Shown: positions 8,070 to 17,831, counted from the stretch's first letter. The stretch is DNA of 64,000 bases from Streptomyces sp. IMTB 2501 (GCF_001953885.1 NZ_MQUS01000001.1:558001-622000), one strand, 5' to 3'. Program-made: numbers and translations. The notes: a model not told the origin generated them from the sequence alone.

Positions 8070-8829
8070 CTTTCTCCACCGGCCCGTCGGCCGTCTCGCT
8101 CGGATGGGGTGTGCCCGGCTCCGGGGCACGGGGGACCTGGGTCGTGTCGTCCAACTCCTGTCTGCCGCGCGACGCCCTGCACGCACTCTCGCGCTCGGGC
8201 AGCCACCGGGCCGCCGCGCCGACGCAGACACCGAGCCAGCCGGCGGCGAACAGCCAGCCGCCGACCACGTCGGAGAACCAGTGCACGCCCAGGAAGACAC
8301 GGGTCAGACCGACCCCCGCGCCCCAGCATGCGACCAGCAGACACAGGGCGGTCCGCCCGCGCGGTGCACGCAGGCACAGGGCGACGATCAGCAGGCCTGC
8401 CGTCAGCGCGGCCGTGGTGGCGTGACCGGAGGGGAACGACCAGCCGGAGGCCTGCGTCTGCCAGTCGTACCTCGGCGGCCGTGCCCGGGTGACCAGCTCC
8501 ATCACGCCGTACCGCAGTGCCTGGCCCGCGCCGAGGCAGAGCGCGGCGAGCGGCACGGCCATCAGCCGCCGGCGCGCGGTGCGCCCCGCGATCAGCCCCG
8601 CCACGACCACCAGGACGTACGGAACGATGCCGGTGCCCGTGGCGGTCAGCCCGCGGGCCACCGCCACCGCCTCCGGCGGACGGTGCCGGACGGACCAGGA
8701 CAGCAGGCCATGGTCCAGATAGAGCGGGCCGCCCTGATCGCTCACCACCACGGCGGCCAGCACCGCGAACGCCATCCAGGCGCCGAGGGCCAGCGTGCCG
8801 GCCGGCTCCGCGGCCTTGCCGCGGTTCAT
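8023..8829 (-). CDS. PAP2-family membrane phosphatase (second of two)
   Basis: 268 residues from ATG 8829, which overlaps the stop of the preceding PAP2 gene by 4 bases. Five to six membrane segments and the three acid-phosphatase motifs are visible: TRARPP (motif 1), SFPSGHATTAAL (motif 2) and TRVFLGVHWFSDVVGG (motif 3, with the catalytic His and Asp). Family members dephosphorylate lipid (pyro)phosphates at the outer membrane face, for example undecaprenyl pyrophosphate. The hydrophilic C-terminal tail of ~40 residues overlaps the response-regulator start. The tail is typical of such overlaps and carries no motif. Confidence 0.88.
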   Translation of the reverse strand: MNRGKAAEPAGTLALGAWMAFAVLAAVVVSDQGGPLYLDHGLLSWSVRHRPPEAVAVARGLTATGTGIVPYVLVVVAGLIAGRTARRRLMAVPLAALCLGAGQALRYGVMELVTRARPPRYDWQTQASGWSFPSGHATTAALTAGLLIVALCLRAPRGRTALCLLVACWGAGVGLTRVFLGVHWFSDVVGGWLFAAGWLGVCVGAAARWLPERESACRASRGRQELDDTTQVPRAPEPGTPHPSETADGPVEKDASQDPHRRGRSRPA

Positions 8830-9428
8830 GACACCAGCAGGGGGCGCAGCCGGGTGTCCGAGAGCCGCTTCGGCAGGTCCTCCGGCAGCCTGCTCACGGC
8901 GGTCATCACGACGAACGCCACCGCCGCGCCCAGGGCCGCTCCCGCGGCGACGTCGTGCGGATAGTGCACCCCGACCCACACCCGGGACGCCCCCATGGCG
9001 CCCGCGCACACGGCCGCCACCACGCCCAGCCGACGGGAGACGAAGTACAGCGCCACCGCCGCCGCGAAGGCGATCGCGGCGTGATTGCTCGGGAAAGACC
9101 AGTCCCCGCGCGCCGGGCACGCCTCCAGGGTGCGGAAGGCCAGGCCCCGGCAGGGCCGGTCCTCCCGCACCAGGAGCTTCAGTACGGAGTCCGCGGCGAA
9201 GGCCACCAGCACGGCCACCGGCACCGCCAGGGCCGTCATGGCCGCGCGCGCCCCCGCCCGGCGGGCCCGCCACCAGCCGATGAGCATGAGCAGCGCGCAC
9301 ACCGCCAGCCCGTACGCCGACCACACCGCCACGAGGTCGTCCAGCCAGGCGGGGGAGTGGTGGGCGAGGCCCACCACGTGCCGGTACAGCGGCCCGTCCA
9401 CCGACGAGCCGGAGAGCGCCGGGAACAT
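8826..9428 (-). CDS. PAP2-family membrane phosphatase (first of two)
   Basis: 200 residues from ATG 9428, overlapping the DedA stop by one base (TGATG). Motifs: KLLVREDRPC (motif 1), SFPSNHAAIAFA (motif 2; Asn replaces the usual Gly in SGH, a variant seen in bacterial undecaprenyl-diphosphatases of the BcrC type) and SRVWVGVHYPHDVAAG (motif 3). It carries about five membrane spans. A role in recycling undecaprenyl pyrophosphate is likely from the motifs and from the DedA neighbour. The two PAP2 genes differ clearly in sequence and are not a recent duplication. Confidence 0.9.
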   Translation of the reverse strand: MFPALSGSSVDGPLYRHVVGLAHHSPAWLDDLVAVWSAYGLAVCALLMLIGWWRARRAGARAAMTALAVPVAVLVAFAADSVLKLLVREDRPCRGLAFRTLEACPARGDWSFPSNHAAIAFAAAVALYFVSRRLGVVAAVCAGAMGASRVWVGVHYPHDVAAGAALGAAVAFVVMTAVSRLPEDLPKRLSDTRLRPLLVS

Positions 9429-10087
9429 CAGCGGGCTTCCTTCGCGGCCCGGCGGGAGCGCAGCACCTCGGCGGCGACGGGAATCAGCGAGACGGCCACG
9501 ATCAGCGCGATCAACGGCAGCAGATACTTGTCGATGTTCGGGATCGAGGAGCCCAGTGCGTAACCGGCGAGGGTGAGACCGAGGCTCCACACGAGCCCGC
9601 CCGCCACCTGCCAGAGGGTGAAGGTCCGGGCCGGCACGCCGAGCGCGCCCGCCATCGGGTTCAGCACCGTGCGCACCACCGGGACGAAGCGGGCCAGCAC
9701 GATGGCCTTCGCGTAGCCGTACCGCTCCAGCAACTCCTCGGCGCGCTGGGCGCCCTCGCGCAGTTTCGCCGAGCGGGTGCGGGCGAGCAGCGCCCCGCCG
9801 GCCTTGCGGCCGATCAGGAATCCGCACTGCGAGCCGGCCAGAGCGCCGACGGCCGCCGCGACGAGCAGCGGACCGAGCGAGAGGTGCACCCCACTGGTGG
9901 CGGATCCCGTGCACAGCAGGCCGGCGGTGAACAGCAGGGAGTCCCCGGGCAGGAAGAACCCGATCAGCAGGCCCGTCTCCGCGAAGAGCACCACGCCGAC
10001 GCCGAGCACGCCGAAAGCGGCGAGCAGGGAGTGGGCGTCGAGCACATTGACCGCGAGCTGCGACGCCAGGTGGGGGGAAGCGGCCAT
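9428..10087 (-). CDS. DedA-family (SNARE-associated domain) membrane protein
   Basis: 219 residues. The DedA hallmarks are ETGLLIGFFLPGDSLLF, the GSQCGFLIGRKAG segment, and FARFVPVVRT-type text (VLARFVPVVRTVLNPMAG), followed by C-terminal membrane spans. DedA proteins act in membrane lipid homeostasis and some flip undecaprenyl phosphate back across the membrane. Placed first in an operon with two probable pyrophosphatases, a lipid-carrier recycling role is plausible. The ATG at 10087 is preceded by GAAAGGG. Downstream genes overlap it, indicating one polycistronic message from the region 10090-10170. Confidence 0.88.
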   Translation of the reverse strand: MAASPHLASQLAVNVLDAHSLLAAFGVLGVGVVLFAETGLLIGFFLPGDSLLFTAGLLCTGSATSGVHLSLGPLLVAAAVGALAGSQCGFLIGRKAGGALLARTRSAKLREGAQRAEELLERYGYAKAIVLARFVPVVRTVLNPMAGALGVPARTFTLWQVAGGLVWSLGLTLAGYALGSSIPNIDKYLLPLIALIVAVSLIPVAAEVLRSRRAAKEAR

Positions 10088-10128
10088 CGCCGTACGCCCT
10101 TTCCATCGACTTCCTCGACAAGATCCGA

Positions 10129-10163
10129 CTACATATTTGTAGACGGTCTACCGGACTGTAGAC
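10129..10163. promoter_or_regulatory. Overlapping palindromes upstream of the dedA operon
   Basis: CTACA-tatt-TGTAG (10129-10142) is immediately followed by and shares bases with GTAGAC-g-GTCTAC (10139-10151). A third TGTAGAC copy lies at 10157-10163, 19 bases after the first. The TACA/TGTA half-sites resemble BlaI/MecI/CopY-type operators but no such regulator is nearby; the operon's own response regulator is the other candidate. The site lies 42-76 bases upstream of the dedA start. Confidence 0.55.
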
Positions 10164-10251
10164 GAACGGAGAGTGGCGTTCGTTCCCCGGCTTTACTTGT
10201 TCATTGCCTCTTTGTGACCGGCCGACTGCATGGGTGTAGCCATGATGGTCC

Positions 10252-10274
10252 GCGAAGGTAAGGTATGCCTTCGC
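10252..10274 (+). promoter_or_regulatory. Iron-box-like operator (DmdR1/IdeR type) ahead of efeU
   Basis: A perfect inverted repeat GCGAAGG-N9-CCTTCGC overlays AAGGTAAGGTATGCCTT, similar to the actinobacterial iron box TTAGGTTAGGCTNACCTAA. It lies 26 bases before the efeU start, with GGGAGGGCAG as ribosome site between. The position and the function of the downstream genes support iron repression; the match to the consensus is partial. Confidence 0.6.
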
Positions 10275-10299
10275 TAAGTAACAGGGAGGGCAGCAGGGC

Positions 10300-12330
10300 A
10301 TGTGGGACGACGCGTTTCCGAGTTTCCTGATCGGACTCAGGGAGGGGCTCGAAGCCGGACTCATCGTCTCCATCCTGGTCGCCACCCTGGTGCGGGCCGA
10401 GGCGCGCTCGCGGCTGCCCCAGGTGTGGACCGGCGTCCTGGCCGCGATCGCGGTCGCCATGAGCTTCGGAGCGGTACTCACCTTCACCGCCGCGTCCATG
10501 CCGCAGACCGCCCAGGAGGCGTTCGGCGGCATCCTCAGCGTGATCGCCGTCGCGTTCGTCACCGCCATGGTGTTCTGGATGCGCCGCTCGGCCCGCAGCC
10601 TCTCCGGCGAGCTGAAGGAGAAGGTGACCGGCGCCCTTGCCATGGGCTCCGGGGTGCTGGTGCTGACCTCGTTCCTCGCGGTCGGCCGGGAGGGCCTGGA
10701 GACGGCCCTGTTCCTGTGGACCACCGCGCGGGCGGCCGGTGAGTCGGCCGGCCCGCTGACCGGCGCCGGCATCGGCCTCGTCCTCGCGGCCGTCCTGTGC
10801 TGGGGCCTGTACCGGCGCGTCCTGAAGATCAACCTGACGAAATTCTTCACCGCCACCGGCGCCGTCCTGATCGTCATCGCGGCCGGCGTCCTCGGCTACG
10901 GCCTGCGCGACCTGCAGGAGGGCGGCGTGCTGCCCGGCAAGACCGCCTACGCGGTCGACCTGGCGAGCAGCGTCGACGCCGGCTCCTGGTACAGCACCCT
11001 GATCCAGGGCGTCTTCAACCTCACCCCGACCATGACCTGGCTCCAGGTGGTGGCCTACGTCGCCTACCTGGCCGTCGTGATGACCCTGTTCGTGCGCGGC
11101 GTGCGGACCACCGCCCCGAAGCCGGCGAAGGAACGCCCCGCGGCCGAGCCGAAGGCCGAGCGGCCCGAGCGGCGCCGGCCGGCCTGGGTGGTGCCCGCCG
11201 CCGTGGTCGCCGTACCCGCCGTGATCGCCGGACTCGTCGTCGCCCTCGCCCGGCCCAAGCCCGCCGGTGACCAGACCGTCGCCGTCTCCGAGACCGAGTG
11301 CGGCAAGGGCTTCACCGCGCCCAAGCCGGGCCGCCAGACCTTCCAGATGCAGAACACCGGCAGCAAGACCTCAGAGGTCTACCTCGTCGACCCGTCGACC
11401 AGCGCGGTCTACGGCGAGATCGAGGGCCTGGCTCCCGGCACCACCCGCGACCTCGTCGCCACCGTCGCCGGCGGCACCTACGCCTGGCGCTGCGTCCCCA
11501 CCGACGGCAAGGCCGTCACCTCCAAGTCGGTCACCGTCACCGGCGGCGGCGCCACCAAGCCGGTCGTCCCCGTCTCCGAGCAGGACCTCGCCGCACCGCT
11601 GAAGGCGTACAAGGCGTACGTCGGCCAGGGCCTGACCACCCTGGTCGGACAGGCTCGCACCCTCGCCGACGACATCCAGGGAAACCACCTGGACAAGGCC
11701 CGCACCGACTGGCTCACCGCCCACCGCACCTACTCCTCGCTCGGCGCCGCCTACGGCACCTTCGAGGACTTCGATAAGAAGATCAACGGCCGGGCCGACG
11801 GACTGCCGGACGGTGTCCAGGACAAGGACTTCGCCGGCTTCCACCGCATCGAGTACGGCCTGTGGCACGGCCAGTCGGCCAAGGACCTGACCGGCCCCGC
11901 CCAGCAGCTCGTCACCGACGCCACCGGACTCCAGAAGGCCTTCCCGAGCCAGGACTTCGACCCCGGCGACCTCCCGCTTCGCGCGCACGAGATCCTGGAG
12001 AACACCCTCCAGTTCGAGCTGACCGGCGACACCGACGAGGGCAGCGGCACCAACCTCGCCACCGCCGACGCCAACCTCGCCGGCACCCGCGAGCTGCTCA
12101 CCGTCCTCAAGCCGCTGCTCACCACCCGGGCGCCCCAGCTGCTCCCGACGGTCGACGCGGACATCGCGCGCGTGCAGAAGCTCCTGGACGCGGCCCACGG
12201 CGGCGACCACTGGACCGGCGTCGACAAGCTGGCCCCGACCGACCGGCAGCAGCTGAACGGCGCAACGGGCCAGCTGCTGGAGGACCTCGCCCCGATCCCG
12301 GACCTGCTCGAGATCCGGAAGTCCGCCTGA
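10300..12330 (+). CDS. efeU/efeO: Fused ferrous-iron permease EfeU with C-terminal EfeO (cupredoxin + imelysin M75) domain
   Basis: 676 residues. Residues 1-275 are an FTR1-type permease with seven membrane spans and two iron-binding REGLE motifs (R14-E18 and R130-E134). A linker of K/P/E-rich residues and one more span (~295-318) follow. Then comes a cupredoxin-like domain (~325-420), and from ~430 the M75/imelysin domain with the metal motif [10 protein letters not shown] near 514-520. In E. coli EfeU and EfeO are separate; here the extracytoplasmic iron-binding part is tethered to the permease. It forms an EfeUOB system with the Dyp peroxidase downstream. An iron-box-like site precedes it. 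Confidence 0.9.
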   Translation: MWDDAFPSFLIGLREGLEAGLIVSILVATLVRAEARSRLPQVWTGVLAAIAVAMSFGAVLTFTAASMPQTAQEAFGGILSVIAVAFVTAMVFWMRRSARSLSGELKEKVTGALAMGSGVLVLTSFLAVGREGLETALFLWTTARAAGESAGPLTGAGIGLVLAAVLCWGLYRRVLKINLTKFFTATGAVLIVIAAGVLGYGLRDLQEGGVLPGKTAYAVDLASSVDAGSWYSTLIQGVFNLTPTMTWLQVVAYVAYLAVVMTLFVRGVRTTAPKPAKERPAAEPKAERPERRRPAWVVPAAVVAVPAVIAGLVVALARPKPAGDQTVAVSETECGKGFTAPKPGRQTFQMQNTGSKTSEVYLVDPSTSAVYGEIEGLAPGTTRDLVATVAGGTYAWRCVPTDGKAVTSKSVTVTGGGATKPVVPVSEQDLAAPLKAYKAYVGQGLTTLVGQARTLADDIQGNHLDKARTDWLTAHRTYSSLGAAYGTFEDFDKKINGRADGLPDGVQDKDFAGFHRIEYGLWHGQSAKDLTGPAQQLVTDATGLQKAFPSQDFDPGDLPLRAHEILENTLQFELTGDTDEGSGTNLATADANLAGTRELLTVLKPLLTTRAPQLLPTVDADIARVQKLLDAAHGGDHWTGVDKLAPTDRQQLNGATGQLLEDLAPIPDLLEIRKSA

Positions 12331-12416
12331 TGAGCCGGCCCGAAGACCGCTCGCCGGGCGATCCGGCAGACCGTCCGACGACCGCCGCGCACCCGCACTC
12401 CGAAGGGACCCCACCG

Positions 12417-13688
12417 ATGTCGACCGCCGACACGCCGACCTGCCCCGTCGGCCCTGCCCGCCGCTCCTTCGTACGCACCGCGCTCGGCGCCGGTGCCGCC
12501 GGAGCGGTCCTGGCCGGCGGCGGCTACGCGCTCGCGGAGAGCGGCGGCACCGCCGAGGCGCAGCCCGCGGGCGCCGACAGCGCCGCGAAGGTCTCCTTCC
12601 ACGGCGCCCACCAGGCCGGAATCATCACCCCGACCCCTGCCGCCGCAACCTTCGTCTCGCTGAACGTCATAGCCGACGACCGCGCGGGCCTGACCGACCT
12701 GCTGAAGACGATCACCGAGCGCGCCCGCTTCCTCACCTCCGGCGGCACCCCCACCGACCTGGGCGTCGGCGCGCCGCCCGCCGACAACGGCATCCTCGGC
12801 CCCGAGGTCCCCTCGGACGGCCTCACCGTCACCGTCGGCGTCGGCGCCTCCCTCTTCGACGACCGCTACGGCCTCGGCAAGGCCAGGCCCGCCCGGCTCA
12901 CCCCGATGCGGACGTTCCCGAACGACAACCTGAACGCAGCCGAGTGCCACGGCGACCTGTCCCTGCAGATCTGCGCCCAGAGCACGGACACCGTGCTGCA
13001 CGCGCTGCGTGACATCGCCCGGCACACCCGCGGCGCCATGCAGATCAAGTGGCGCATCGACGGCTTCCAGAACGCCCCGCGCCCCACCGGGGCCCAGCGC
13101 AACCTGCTCGGCTTCAAGGACGGCATCGCCAACCCCGACGTCACCTCCGCCCGCGAGACCAACAAGCTGATCTGGGTCGGCGACGGCCAGGGCGAACCGG
13201 CCTGGACGGCGGGCGGCAGCTACCAGGTGATCCGGATCATCCGGATGCTGGTCGAGTTCTGGGACCGGGTCTCGCTCACCGAGCAGGAGAAGATGTTCGG
13301 CCGCCGCAAGGACACCGGCGCCCCGCTCGACGGCGCCAAGGAGACCGACGTCCCCAACTACGCCAAGGACCCGCACGGCACCGCGATCCCGGTGGACGCC
13401 CACATCCGCCTCGCCAACCCGCGCACCGCGAAGACCGACAGCTCCCGCATCCTGCGCCGCGGCTACAACTACGACCGCGGCGTGGACAACGTCGGCAACC
13501 TCGACATGGGCCTGGTCTTCTGCTGCTACCAGCAGGACGTCAAGCGCCAGTTCGAGGCCGTACAGACCCGGCTGATCGACGAGCCGCTGGTGGACTACAT
13601 CTCGCCCACGGGCGGCGGCTACTTCTTCGCCCTGCCCGGCGTCCGGGACGCCAAGGACTGGCTGGGCCGTGGCATGTTCTCCGCCTGA
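12417..13688 (+). CDS. efeB: Dyp-type peroxidase EfeB (deferrochelatase), Tat-exported
   Basis: 423 residues. The N-terminus has a twin-arginine signal ([20 protein letters not shown], arginines 14-15). The Dyp signature GFKDG is at residues 232-236, the proximal heme His near 329 ([11 protein letters not shown]), followed by RILRRGYNY. Dyp/EfeB binds heme and oxidises or extracts iron for the EfeUO permease outside the membrane. I chose ATG 12417 because GAAGGGA stands 8 bases ahead and the signal peptide is then of normal length. An in-frame ATG at 12330 would touch the efeU stop but adds 29 residues of unstructured leader. It ends the operon, with a hairpin after it. Confidence 0.92.
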   Translation: MSTADTPTCPVGPARRSFVRTALGAGAAGAVLAGGGYALAESGGTAEAQPAGADSAAKVSFHGAHQAGIITPTPAAATFVSLNVIADDRAGLTDLLKTITERARFLTSGGTPTDLGVGAPPADNGILGPEVPSDGLTVTVGVGASLFDDRYGLGKARPARLTPMRTFPNDNLNAAECHGDLSLQICAQSTDTVLHALRDIARHTRGAMQIKWRIDGFQNAPRPTGAQRNLLGFKDGIANPDVTSARETNKLIWVGDGQGEPAWTAGGSYQVIRIIRMLVEFWDRVSLTEQEKMFGRRKDTGAPLDGAKETDVPNYAKDPHGTAIPVDAHIRLANPRTAKTDSSRILRRGYNYDRGVDNVGNLDMGLVFCCYQQDVKRQFEAVQTRLIDEPLVDYISPTGGGYFFALPGVRDAKDWLGRGMFSA

Positions 13689-13713
13689 CCAGCCCTTTTC
13701 ACCGTTCTCCGAC

Positions 13714-13760
13714 GGCAGGCCTTTGCCGTGGCTTTTCCCTTTCCATGGGAAAGGCCTGCC
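13714..13760 (+). terminator. Hairpin after efeB
   Basis: GGCAGGCCTTT (13714-13724) pairs perfectly with AAAGGCCTGCC (13750-13760); a nested TTTCCC/GGGAAA pair sits in the loop. Downstream bases are gctgtcttta, with only a short T run. It is probably an intrinsic terminator separating the efe genes from the Nur-box promoter. Confidence 0.6.
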
Positions 13761-13770
13761 GCTGTCTTTA

Positions 13771-13787
13771 TTGCACATCGATTGCAA
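13771..13787 (+). promoter_or_regulatory. Nur-box-like operator ahead of the nickel/cobalt permease
   Basis: TTGCAC-ATCGA-TTGCAA fits the Streptomyces Nur consensus tTGCaa-N5-ttGCAA in spacing and in 5-6 bases of each half. It stands 66 bases upstream of the permease start. Nur is the Fur-family nickel regulator, so nickel would repress the transporter. The assignment rests on the motif plus the function of the gene. Confidence 0.68.
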
Positions 13788-13853
13788 GTGCAGGAGGATG
13801 GCGCAAGGCTGTGATCGCAGCCGTCCCCGCACCACCGAAGGATGCCCCTCCCG

Positions 13854-15005
13854 ATGACGGCCGCCCCTGGATCCGCTCCGTCCCTCCCCTCCCAGGCCGA
13901 AGCCAAGCGCTCGGCCTGGCACCGTGTCCGAGCCTCCATGACACGGCAGGAGTGGATCAGGGTCGGCGGGATGGCCGGCTTCGTGCTCGCCCTGCACATC
14001 ATCGGCTGGGGCACCCTGATCGGCATCATCGCGCCACAGCACTTCAGCGTCGGAACCGAGTCCTTCGGCATCGGCATCGGCGTGACCGCGTACACGCTGG
14101 GCATGCGCCATGCCTTCGACGCCGACCACATCGCGGCCATCGACAACACCACCCGCAAGCTGATGGGCGAGGGGCAGCGCCCGCTGTCGGTCGGCTTCTG
14201 GTTCTCCCTCGGCCACTCCAGCATCGTCTTCGGCCTCGCCCTGCTGCTCTCGCTCGGCATGAAGACCCTGGCCGGACCGGTCCGCGACAACAACTCGCAT
14301 CTCCACGAGGTCACCGGCCTGATCGGCACGACGGTCTCCGGCACCTTCCTCTACCTCATCGCCGGCATCAACCTCGTCATCCTGGCGGGCATCTGGAAGG
14401 TCTTCCGGCAGATGCGCTCCGGCGCCTATGACGAGGCCGCCCTGGAGACCCAGCTGAACAACCGCGGCTTCATGAACCGCCTCCTCGGGCGGGTCACCGG
14501 CTCCATCAGCAAGCCCTGGCAGATGTACCCGCTCGGCCTGCTGTTCGGCCTCGGCTTCGACACCGCCACGGAGATCGCCCTGCTGGTCCTCGCCGGCTCC
14601 GGCGCCGCCTCCGGCCTGCCCTGGTACGCCATCCTGACCCTGCCGGTCCTGTTCGCCGCGGGTATGTCGCTCCTTGACACCATCGACGGCTCGTTCATGA
14701 ACTTCGCCTACGAGTGGGCGTTCTCCAAGCCGGTCCGCAAGGTCTACTACAACCTCACGATCACCGGCCTGTCCGTGGCCGTCGCCCTCATCATCGGCAC
14801 CGTGGAACTCCTCGGCCTCCTCGCCGACAAGCTGGATCTCCACGGCGCCTTCTGGGACTGGATCTCCGGCCTCGACCTCAACACCGTCGGCTTCGTCATC
14901 GTCGGCCTGTTCTTCGCCACCTGGGCGATCGCCCTGCTGGTGTGGAAGGCGGGCCGCATCGAGGAGAAGTGGACGGCGGGCCTGGCGGAACAGTCGGCGG
15001 ACTGA
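13854..15005 (+). CDS. NiCoT-family nickel/cobalt permease (HoxN/NixA type)
   Basis: 383 residues with about eight membrane spans. The selectivity signature HAFDADHIAAID sits at residues 86-97, with FSLGHSSIVF, LGFDTATEIALL and a LFAAGMSLLDTIDG motif further on, all family hallmarks. It imports Ni2+ or Co2+ for enzymes such as urease, Ni-superoxide dismutase or hydrogenase. ATG 13854 is chosen over ATG 13842 because GAAGGA lies at a workable distance only from the former. It is a single gene between the efe terminator and the convergent sthA, with a Nur-like box upstream. Confidence 0.92.
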   Translation: MTAAPGSAPSLPSQAEAKRSAWHRVRASMTRQEWIRVGGMAGFVLALHIIGWGTLIGIIAPQHFSVGTESFGIGIGVTAYTLGMRHAFDADHIAAIDNTTRKLMGEGQRPLSVGFWFSLGHSSIVFGLALLLSLGMKTLAGPVRDNNSHLHEVTGLIGTTVSGTFLYLIAGINLVILAGIWKVFRQMRSGAYDEAALETQLNNRGFMNRLLGRVTGSISKPWQMYPLGLLFGLGFDTATEIALLVLAGSGAASGLPWYAILTLPVLFAAGMSLLDTIDGSFMNFAYEWAFSKPVRKVYYNLTITGLSVAVALIIGTVELLGLLADKLDLHGAFWDWISGLDLNTVGFVIVGLFFATWAIALLVWKAGRIEEKWTAGLAEQSAD

Positions 15006-15054
15006 CCTGAGCCTTTCGGCGGAGGGGCCCGGTCCGCCCAGAGGACGCGAGGCC

Positions 15055-15086
15055 GTGTTCGATGTGCGGCTCCGCCGCGGGGCGCG
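15055..15086 (+). repeat. Streptomyces-type intergenic repeat, copy A
   Basis: A 32-base element starting GTGTTCGATGTGCGGCTCCG and ending GGGGCGCG in the gap between the convergent permease and sthA genes. The reverse complement of 17874-17905 matches it at 27 of 32 positions. It contains the self-complementary core GCGGCTCCGCCGC and may fold as a terminator. Confidence 0.65.
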
Positions 15087-15137
15087 AGGAACCACTCACT
15101 ACCCGCACCCGGCGACGGAAAAGCAACCCCCACGGCG

Positions 15138-16544
15138 CTAATCCAGCCGGTCCACCTGACGGAGTCGATTCGTCGCATCCAGCGCGGCGACCTTGTACGA
15201 CTCCGCCAGCGTCGGATAGTTGAACACCGCGTCGACCAGATAGTCCACCGTGCCCCCGCACCCCATCACCGACTGCCCGATGTGAATCAGCTCGGTCGCG
15301 CCCGAGCCGAAGCAGTGCACCCCGAGCAGCGTGCGGTCCACGGGGGAGACCAGCAGCTTCAGCATGCCGTGCGAGTCCCCGATGATCTGCCCGCGGGCCA
15401 GCTCCCGGTACCGGGCCACGCCCACCTCGAACGGCACCCGGTCCTCGGTCAGCTGGTCCTCGGTCCGGCCGACGAAGCTGATCTCCGGGATGGTGTAGAC
15501 CCCGATCGGCTGCAGATGGTGCATCCGCCCGGCGGGCTCCCCGCACGCGTGATACGCGGCCGCACGGCCCTGCTCCATCGAGGTCGCCGCGAGCGCCGGG
15601 AAGCCGATGACGTCACCGACGGCGTAGATGTGCGGCACCTCGGTGCGGTAGTTCTCGTCCACCTCGATCCGGCCGCGCGCGTCCGCCGCCAGCCCGGCCT
15701 GGTCCAGGCCGAGTTCGTCGGTGAGGCCCTGCCGGCCCGCCGAGTACATCACCGTGTCCGCGGGGATCTTCTTGCCGCTCTCCAGCACGGTGAGCGTGCC
15801 CCGGGGATGGCGTTCGACGGCGGCCACGGTCTCACCGAACCGGAAGGTGACGGCCAGGTCCCGCAGGTGGTACTTGAGCGACTCCACGATCTCCACGTCG
15901 CACAGGTCCAGCATCCCGGGGCGCTTCTCCACCACGGTCACCTTGCTGCCCAGCGCGGCGAACATGGAGGCGTACTCCATGCCGATGACCCCCGCCCCGA
16001 CGATCACCATGGACCTCGGCACCCGCTCCAGCGAGAGCACATTGTCGGAGTCCATGATCGTCCGCCCGTCGAACTCGACCGTGTCCGGGCGGGCCGGCCT
16101 GGTGCCGGTGGCGATGACGATGTGCCCGGCGCTCAGCAGCCGTTCCCGGCCCGAGAGCTCGGACAGGGCGATGGTGTGCGGGCCGGCGAAGCGGGCCGTG
16201 CCGGAGTACACGGTCACGTGATTACGGGTGAGCTGACTGCGTACGACGTCCACCTCGCGGCCGACGACGTGCTGGGTGCGTGCGGTCAGATCGGCGACGG
16301 TGATGTCGTCCTTCAGCCGGTAGCTCTGCCCGTACAGATCGCGCTGGGTGAGCCCGGTCAGGTACAGCACCGCCTCGCGCAGGGTCTTGGAGGGAATGGT
16401 TCCGGTGTGCAGGGAGACCCCGCCCAGCATGTCGGGGCGGTCGACGACCGCGACCCGGCGGCCGAGCTTGGCCGCTGCGATGGCGGCCTTCTGACCGCCG
16501 GGACCGGATCCGATGACGAGCATGTCGAAGTCGAAGTCGAGCAC
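15138..16544 (-). CDS. sthA: Soluble pyridine nucleotide transhydrogenase (Si-specific)
   Basis: 468 residues from a GTG ([20 protein letters not shown]). It has an FAD Rossmann motif [10 protein letters not shown], the redox-loop region [18 protein letters not shown] without the CxxxxC disulfide of lipoamide dehydrogenases (as expected for transhydrogenase), a second Rossmann [22 protein letters not shown], and the C-terminal dimerisation domain with [19 protein letters not shown]. It exchanges reducing equivalents between NADH and NADPH in the cytoplasm. GAGG abuts the GTG, so the ATG at 16523 is an alternative start. It is divergent from the sulfite-oxidase-like gene. Confidence 0.92.
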   Translation of the reverse strand: MLDFDFDMLVIGSGPGGQKAAIAAAKLGRRVAVVDRPDMLGGVSLHTGTIPSKTLREAVLYLTGLTQRDLYGQSYRLKDDITVADLTARTQHVVGREVDVVRSQLTRNHVTVYSGTARFAGPHTIALSELSGRERLLSAGHIVIATGTRPARPDTVEFDGRTIMDSDNVLSLERVPRSMVIVGAGVIGMEYASMFAALGSKVTVVEKRPGMLDLCDVEIVESLKYHLRDLAVTFRFGETVAAVERHPRGTLTVLESGKKIPADTVMYSAGRQGLTDELGLDQAGLAADARGRIEVDENYRTEVPHIYAVGDVIGFPALAATSMEQGRAAAYHACGEPAGRMHHLQPIGVYTIPEISFVGRTEDQLTEDRVPFEVGVARYRELARGQIIGDSHGMLKLLVSPVDRTLLGVHCFGSGATELIHIGQSVMGCGGTVDYLVDAVFNYPTLAESYKVAALDATNRLRQVDRLD

Positions 16545-16697
16545 CCTCGGCAGTCTGTCAGTCCTCCGGTCCGCTCCGGAAGAGATCGCCGCCCTCGAAA
16601 TCACCCGATCCGCACGGGAGTTGCCACCACCGCCCGCTCTCCTCGTCTCTCCTCGTCCGTTCTCGCCGAGCCGCTGGCCCGGGAGGACAATGACGCC

Positions 16698-17831
16698 ATG
16701 GGCCAGCGATCCGGCGACCCGAGCACCCCCGCCCGGCCGGCCGCTCCCGACGAGGGGATCGGCGCCGGCGAACTCACGCTCGCCACCCGCAACCACGGCC
16801 TGCCCCTGGAGGCCCTGCGGCACGACGTCACCCCGCCCGGACTGCACTACGTCCTCACGCACTACGACATCCCGTATGTGCCGAACGCCGGCGCCTGGCG
16901 GCTGGCCGTCGACGGTCAGGTCTGTGTCCCGCTCGACCTGTCCCTCGCCGACTTGCTGTCGTTCCCGCAGGTCACCACCCGGGTGACCCTGGAGTGCGCG
17001 GGCAACGGCCGGGCCCTGCTCACGCCCCGGCCACTCGGCCAGCCCTGGCTGGTGGAGGCGGTCGGCACCGCCGACTGGACCGGCGTACCGCTGCGGCTGC
17101 TGCTCGCCGAGGCGGGCGCGGACCCGGCGGCCGTGGACGTCGTCTTCACCGGCGCCGACCACGGGGTGGAACGCGGGATCGAACAGGACTACCGGCGGGC
17201 CCTGCCACTGGCCGTGGCCCTGGGCGACGACCCACAGGTACTGGTCGCCACCGCCATGAACGGCGCGCCACTGCCCCCGCAGCACGGCCGGCCGCTGCGG
17301 TTGATCGTGCCCGGCTGGTACGGCATGGCCCACGTGAAATGGCTGCGCTCGGTCACGGTGAGCGCCAGGCCGTTCACGGGCTTCCAGCAGACGGTCGCCT
17401 ATCGCGTCCGGCGCGCCGCCGACGAGGAGGGCGAGCCGGTCACACGCATCGCGCCGCGCGCCCTGCTGGTCCCACCGGGGTTTCCCGACTTCATGTCCCG
17501 GACACGGGTGGTGCGGCCGGGACGGGTGAGGCTCTTCGGCCGCGCGTGGTCGGGACAGGCGCCGGTCTCCTCGGTGGAGGTCAGCACGGATAGCGGCGCG
17601 AGCTGGGCGCCGGCCGTTCTCGCCCCCGCCATGGACGGGCAGCGGTGGGCCTGGCGGGGCTGGCACCACGACTGGGCGCCGGCGCCGGGCGAGTACGGGG
17701 TGGGCGCGCGTGCGACTGACTCCGCCGGTTCGACCCAGCCTCTTGAGCAGTGCTGGAATCGGGGTGGGTTTGCCAATAACGCGGTGTGTTTCGTACAGGT
17801 GGTGTGTGTGGGCGACGGCTCTTCGCCGTAG
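16698..17831 (+). CDS. Molybdopterin-dependent sulfite oxidase-like enzyme
   Basis: 377 residues from ATG with GGGAGGA 10 bases ahead. The molybdopterin domain has RNHGLPLE, the cofactor cysteine in LECAGNGR (C100), [19 protein letters not shown] and [16 protein letters not shown]. The C-terminal ~110 residues form the dimerisation domain ([22 protein letters not shown]). No signal peptide or heme domain is visible, so the enzyme is likely cytoplasmic and uses an unknown electron acceptor. Family members oxidise sulfite or related sulfur compounds. The last ~25 codons look slightly off the family norm but stay in frame. Confidence 0.9.
   Translation: MGQRSGDPSTPARPAAPDEGIGAGELTLATRNHGLPLEALRHDVTPPGLHYVLTHYDIPYVPNAGAWRLAVDGQVCVPLDLSLADLLSFPQVTTRVTLECAGNGRALLTPRPLGQPWLVEAVGTADWTGVPLRLLLAEAGADPAAVDVVFTGADHGVERGIEQDYRRALPLAVALGDDPQVLVATAMNGAPLPPQHGRPLRLIVPGWYGMAHVKWLRSVTVSARPFTGFQQTVAYRVRRAADEEGEPVTRIAPRALLVPPGFPDFMSRTRVVRPGRVRLFGRAWSGQAPVSSVEVSTDSGASWAPAVLAPAMDGQRWAWRGWHHDWAPAPGEYGVGARATDSAGSTQPLEQCWNRGGFANNAVCFVQVVCVGDGSSP

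Noticed and set aside
12330..12416. Upstream ATG of efeB at 12330
   Set aside because: It would place 29 unstructured residues ahead of the twin-arginine signal; the ATG at 12417 has a proper ribosome site.
11751..15095. A very long minus-strand open frame (1114 codons) over the efe and nickel permease genes
   Set aside because: The plus-strand genes here have clear domain content; the antisense product is low-complexity.
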